Source: Schistosoma mansoni (taxonomy: Eukaryota; Platyhelminthes; Trematoda; Strigeidida; Schistosomatidae). From it: DNA of 64,000 bases. The notes under the pieces were generated by a model. That model saw only the letters and a list, made by a program, of their open reading frames with translations, searched no databases and was not told where the DNA came from. Location of the stretch: contig NW_017386033.1 of assembly GCF_000237925.1 (NCBI RefSeq), positions 248,001-312,000 on the forward strand, read 5' to 3'. Each line of letters starts with the position of its first letter. Within the stretch, counting starts at the first letter, position 1. Shown piece after piece: positions 59,265-64,000 of the stretch. Both the position numbers and the translations under genes were made by a program.

Positions 59265-59520
59265 ATCATGTTAGCTAGTGAATAAAATACTCTCATACGA
59301 CTTTTGTTTTCTCAGAATCCTAGAGGTCATATGGACCACTGGTTTGGAATCAGGGTTTTTGAACTCCTCTAAGTGAAACCATTGTACCTATCAAAACTGT
59401 TAAACCATTGGATGTTCGCTTTGTGTCTTTACAACGTGAACAGCATTCTTACGTTGATAATGAAATGAGTAGGAGATCCTTGGCAGTGGCTATAAAGAAA
59501 CACTTCGAGGAGAGCAGGTT
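59265..59520 (-). repeat. degenerate dispersed repeat, minus strand
   Basis: On the minus strand it shares ggatctcctactca, aaagcgaacatcc, aaaccctgattccaaacca and aggatt-ctga blocks with the repeats at 1.5 and 41.7 kb. Heavily substituted. Confidence 0.5.
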
Positions 59521-61089
59521 CACCCCACGCTCGACTGTAAATTCTTCAATAAGATATGAATTTATGTGAACTGATACGTGAGATACTGCTTTCGAGGTGG
59601 AACTTTTAAAATGGTTAACATAAGCATTATCTTTAAAGTAACTTTGAGAAGAAAAGAATATTCAGACATAGGATCGTGGATTGGTGACTTCTTTCGTACT
59701 GAGTATTAAAAACTATAAAATTACTTCGCGTGATTCTTCGACAATATAAAAGCTCCTTACTTTGTTCTGAGATACTAAATAAAACCAGTGGACATAAATT
59801 ATATGCCTGATATTCAGGTCTTAATTTAAACGACCAGTGAATGACCTACTAACATGTTACGTCCTCTACCAGATTACGGCCGAATACGATATCTAACTAA
59901 CGGCACTTGAAAGTGTAAAACAGCACAGTCGCAAATTAAAGGACGAAAGAAGCAGGGGAAGTGATTATTGGGTAAGAATCAAAAGTGTACAGAAAAACAT
60001 GGGTATTTATAGTTATTAGCATTGGGTATAAAATAATTAAAATTTAGCTAATTTGCAAGGTAGGAGTTATGTTATCGTCCAATCGCAGCACTCTAGAGAG
60101 TTCCATCAGGTTCTGATAAGGTGGAGTCTCTTAGGCTCCTTCAGAGCCTTCGTCGTGCTTCTCGAAAACCACCCTAACAAAAAGTTTTATCTTACACTAA
60201 AAACAATTAGTTCCTATGATCAAGTTTGGAGAATCCGATAAAAAGACGATGGCTAACAATTAATAAGGACGAAGCATATGTAGGAGAAAAATAGTCATTT
60301 AGTGACGACATATTTCGAAATTAAGTTGAATTTTGAAGCACTGGCACCTAGACAACAGTAAATAATTATTTCACCTTTTTTGACGAATTCTCAACAGTAA
60401 ACAACACTTACAAGTCCTCAATACTGTATTGAATACGATACCATAACTGAATAGATTTATGAAAATCTATACAAAGCCATCTTTTTTTAATTTTTGAAAA
60501 AGTAATCATACAGCTAGATGGTTAACTAGTTAATTTATTTAAGTCTAGTGAATTCAGAACTGAAACGAGGAACATTTAACATTTGTTTCATGGTATCCAT
60601 TATATATGGAAGTACTCACTTGTTATTTTATTTTAGATCTTAAGGCAAAGCATTCTTTTGTACATGTTTTTCTACTTCATCTTTTCAGATCATAATTTAA
60701 TGTTTATTCTTTCTTATTATGATTCATACTATATTATCTCGATCAGTTTTACTATTCCTCTTGTTAGTTTCATCTATTTGTGTTAATGTGGTATGGTAAA
60801 TTTAGTTAACAAATGATTATGCCAAGTTTTACGTTGATTATCATTCATTTCATTGAACATAAAATCATAAATATATCATTGGATTTCTGAGAAAGTCTTT
60901 GAACAACAACTTTGACAAAAATGACTGTTAAAATTTGATATACATTTGCCTCAATGTTGATTCTTATCATTTTACTTAAAAGTGGATTATTTTCCCATTA
61001 ACTTTAAGGTAGTAATGTTCTTGTATGGTAAATAATGTAATTAACCTTACATATGCACACACATACACTCACATCTTGATCACGCTTTA
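59521..61089. other. AT-rich intergenic DNA
   Basis: No gene, RNA or repeat recognised. The plus-strand frame at 60053-60241 has no supporting features. Confidence 0.5.
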
Positions 61090-63484
61090 ATACGAGCACG
61101 CATTTGTCTGCGCCTCAATGGACGCAAGAAAACTACACTAAGAAGACCCATTAGAATTGAACTGGAGGACGAGAAAGCCAAATGCAAATTCCAGGAACAA
61201 CTGAGTTCACATCTAGACAGTTCTGTAAACGAAACTGACCCAGATGCTGCTTAGAAAGACATACGAACAGCTGTGGAAACAGCAGTCACATCTATTAGTA
61301 ATTTAAACCATAGGGTTCCAAAAAGCGAATGGATTTCTTCCAAGTCTATTTCACTGATGGATTCGCGTAAATTCATCCCATCAGGCTCAGAACACGACGA
61401 AGAGCGTAAACAAATCAAATCTAGGTTGACTAAAAGTCTAAGGAACGAACGTGAGCAGTGGTGGGCAACCAAAGCACAAAAGATGGAAAAGGCAGCGGCT
61501 GTAGGCAACATCAGGCTAATAAAAGAAGCTGGAATTAATAAGTCAAATGTAAATGAAACGATATCGGAAAAAGACGGAACCTTTATCTGCTCTTAGCCCG
61601 GACGTTTAGAACGATGGGCAGAACACTTTAAGGAGCAGTTCAACTGGCCTTCAGCTACTGCACAACTACCCATTATTCCCAGACAGTCTGAATGGAACAT
61701 TGAAGTAGGTCCCCCGACTCTAACTTAAGTTCAAAAGGCCATAACTAATCTGAAACGAGGAAGAGCAGCTGGTCCAGATGGATTGGCTCCAGAGGTCTTT
61801 AAATATGGTGGTCCAATTTTAGCGATTAGGTTGACTAATATTCTGGCTAAAATCTGGGAGTTGGACGTAATCCCATCTGACTGGTCACAATCACTGATTG
61901 TCCCAATATATAAGAAGGGGTCAAAATCATCCTGCGATAACCATAGAGGGATTAGTCTGACTAACATAGCATCTAAAATACTAGCCTCAATAATTATCGG
62001 GCGCCTAACTAAGACTCGTGAACTGCAAACACGAGAAAATCAGGCTGGCTTCAGACCTAGTCGTGGCTGCATCGACTACATATTCACTACTCGTCAGGTT
62101 TTAGAACACAGACATTTTTATCGGCGTCCGACAATGATAGTTTTCCTTGACTTGTAAGCAGCATTTGACTCTGTACACCGAGAGGTTCTGTGGCAGTGTC
62201 TGCCATTGAAAGGTGTACCTCAGAAGTACATAAACCTTGTGAAGGCTCTTTACTCGAACACTACCAGTCGAGTGAGAGCTTATGGCGAACTATCATCTGA
62301 TTTTACAACCTCAAGTGATGTCCGACAAGGTTCTCCACTATCCCCATTTTTGTTTAACTTCATTATAGACCTATTGCTGGAAATAACACTCTCTTCGACT
62401 GAATTTTCAGGAATTGATCTCCTACCAGGAAGTCCACTAACCGACTTAGAATACGCAGATGACATAGTCCTTTTTGGAGAAGACGTTGACAAAATGCAGT
62501 CTTTTGATAGCACTGAGTAACAATACCAGGATGTTTAAGATGCGTTTCTCCCCCATCTAAATGTAAATTGTTACTGCAGGACTGGCCTGCATCAACACCT
62601 GAACTAAGGATAGGGAGTGAAGTAGTCGAACGCGTCGACAACTTCACTTATCTTGGAAGTCTGATCAGCCCTAATGGGTTGGTGTCTGACGAAATCTCAG
62701 CACGGATTCAAAAAGCTCGTTTGACTTTTGCCAACTTACGTCACCTATGGCGAAGACGAGATATCCGTCTATCAATTAAGGGACGAGTATACTGAGCAGC
62801 AGTTCGCTCTGTTCTACCTTACGGCTGCGAAACATGGCCATTAAGAGTAGAAGATACTCGTAGGTTACTAGTATTTGACTACAGATGCCTTAGAAATGTT
62901 GCTCGCATCTGCTGGGATAACCAGGTAAGTAATAGTGAGGTTAGACGCAGGGTATTGGGGAATGATGGTGAATCAGTTGATGAGATCATGAATCTTCATC
63001 GACTGAGATGGTTGGGCCACGTGTTACGTATGCCTGAACACCGAATATCACGACGCACAATGCTGACTAGTGTAGGGGATGGTTGGAAGAGAGTAAGGGG
63101 TGGCCAAACCAAAACGTGGCATCAGTGCTTGAAGTCACTAACTTCTAGTCTGAGCCATGTTGGCAGACATAGACTACCTGGTTGGTGTCCGCGTGACTAG
63201 CGTAACCAATGGTTGGAGACTCTAGGTGACATGGCTCAGAATCGATCACAATGGCGTAGGTGTATACACTCTTTATCTTCCCTTAAACCTTAAGATTAAA
63301 ATTGCTTCATAACGTTCTTCCTTCCTATACTATATCCTTATATACAACCTTTCTTTTATATACTACCACCACTAAATTAACTATTTCTATGATTCCGGTG
63401 TTCATTTTGTTGTGCTAACGAGGTATGGCAACTTGGACCGATGCATATGTGTGCCTGGTCCTACGTTGTAGCTGACTGACTGAC
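61090..63484 (+). mobile_element. RTE-type non-LTR retrotransposon, 5'-truncated, broken pol
   Basis: Plus-strand element beginning within the linker between endonuclease and RT and ending in a TGAC repeat (63472-63484). Translated fragments follow the RTE order: the linker (61273-61596), RT fingers and palm (61783-62157), SDVRQGSPLSP and YADD (62206-62520), the post-RT region (62568-62795) and the LHRLRWLGHVLRMPEHRI block (62955-63200). At least four in-frame stops (near 61596, 61728, 62155 and 62793) and a frame break near 62520-62570 make it a pseudogene. The 3' UTR is shared with the copy at 51760-52402, not with the 27/45-kb subfamily. Confidence 0.85.
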
Positions 63485-64000
63485 ACCCACATCTAAATCA
63501 TGGTCAATTAAGCTGATCATGCAATTTATGACTGAATAATTGAAAACTAAGGGTACAGAAACAATTCTCTGATGGAGATAATACAGAAATTGTTTTGGAG
63601 AAAATATTAATGGAGAGAAAAAAAACACAAAACTGCTATCCACTGTAATATATTTTAATTACTAATTCTTTTCATATACATGTTTATATATACAGGTAGG
63701 AAAAAATTATTTTAGAAAATTACCATCAACATGGTGTCAAAAATCAAAATTTCAGTGATGGCTGTAAAGAATATAAAATAATGTTCTGATATTAGTCTTT
63801 TAATGTTCTGATACTTTTTACGCTCGCCATCTGAAACAGAAATTTAAAAAAGGTAAATTATTGAAGGTAGGGGGAAACAAAAACAAAAACAGAAAATATT
63901 CCCCGTTAATTAAGTTAATCAACTGTATGGTGTTTAAGGAGATTAATTTGATTTGATAGTTTACATCACAGACCAACAATAGTTAAAAACAACTATTGAA
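63485..64000. other. AT-rich DNA at window end
   Basis: No feature recognised. Confidence 0.5.

Overview
The window is AT-rich eukaryotic DNA from a flatworm of the genus Schistosoma; the species is not determined. The evidence is small exons split by GT-AG introns, some only about 30 nt long, a tandem alpha-crystallin small heat-shock-like protein of the platyhelminth type, hammerhead-ribozyme repeats of the Sm-alpha kind, and RTE-, CR1-, Ty3/gypsy- and Penelope-type retroelements. Most of the 64 kb is introns, intergenic DNA and decayed repeats.

Host genes, left to right. A SIAH-type E3 ubiquitin ligase lies on the minus strand (RING exon 3635-4127, zinc-finger exon 860-992; the rest of the SINA domain is not visible). 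A divergently oriented single-exon gene (4699-5454) encodes a protein with two alpha-crystallin-like domains. Two linked exons of an unidentified plus-strand gene lie at 22889-23192. A CRK-type SH2-SH3-SH3 adaptor spans 40976-46036 (+, five visible exons; the first coding exon was not found). A three-exon isochorismatase-domain hydrolase spans 46992-51477 (+) and splices to exactly 204 codons plus stop. A possible terminal exon of unknown identity is at 53412-53702. A single-exon bHLH transcription factor of the BHLHE22/23 (Beta3) group is at 54091-54822.

Mobile DNA. From 8.4 to 22.9 kb the window is crowded with short, pol-III-like repeats of two families. Family A resembles Sm-alpha (12.8, 16.5, 20.4 and a decayed copy at 57.5 kb). 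Family B has a tRNA-like head with A- and B-box-like motifs (8.5, 9.5, 12.6, 14.0, 14.75, 19.6 and 22.8 kb). Both carry hammerhead-ribozyme cores, some with every core nucleotide intact. At 27.1-30.2 kb is an RTE-type element with an 806-codon frame. From 30.6 to 37.6 kb a decayed Ty3/gypsy element is split by a CR1-like element with a deleted RT core, and split again by a 0.36-kb segment. More RTE copies lie at 0.4, 39-40, 45.0-45.7 (with a perfect 13-bp target duplication), 51.8-52.4 and 61.1-63.5 kb. A Penelope-type GIY-YIG remnant is at 43.4-44.0 kb, inside an intron of the adaptor gene.

The host genes do not form an operon or shared pathway. The most notable observations are the two hammerhead-bearing repeat families, the 30- and 32-nt introns in the SH2/SH3 gene, a fold-back palindrome in another of its introns, and the layered retroelement insertions.
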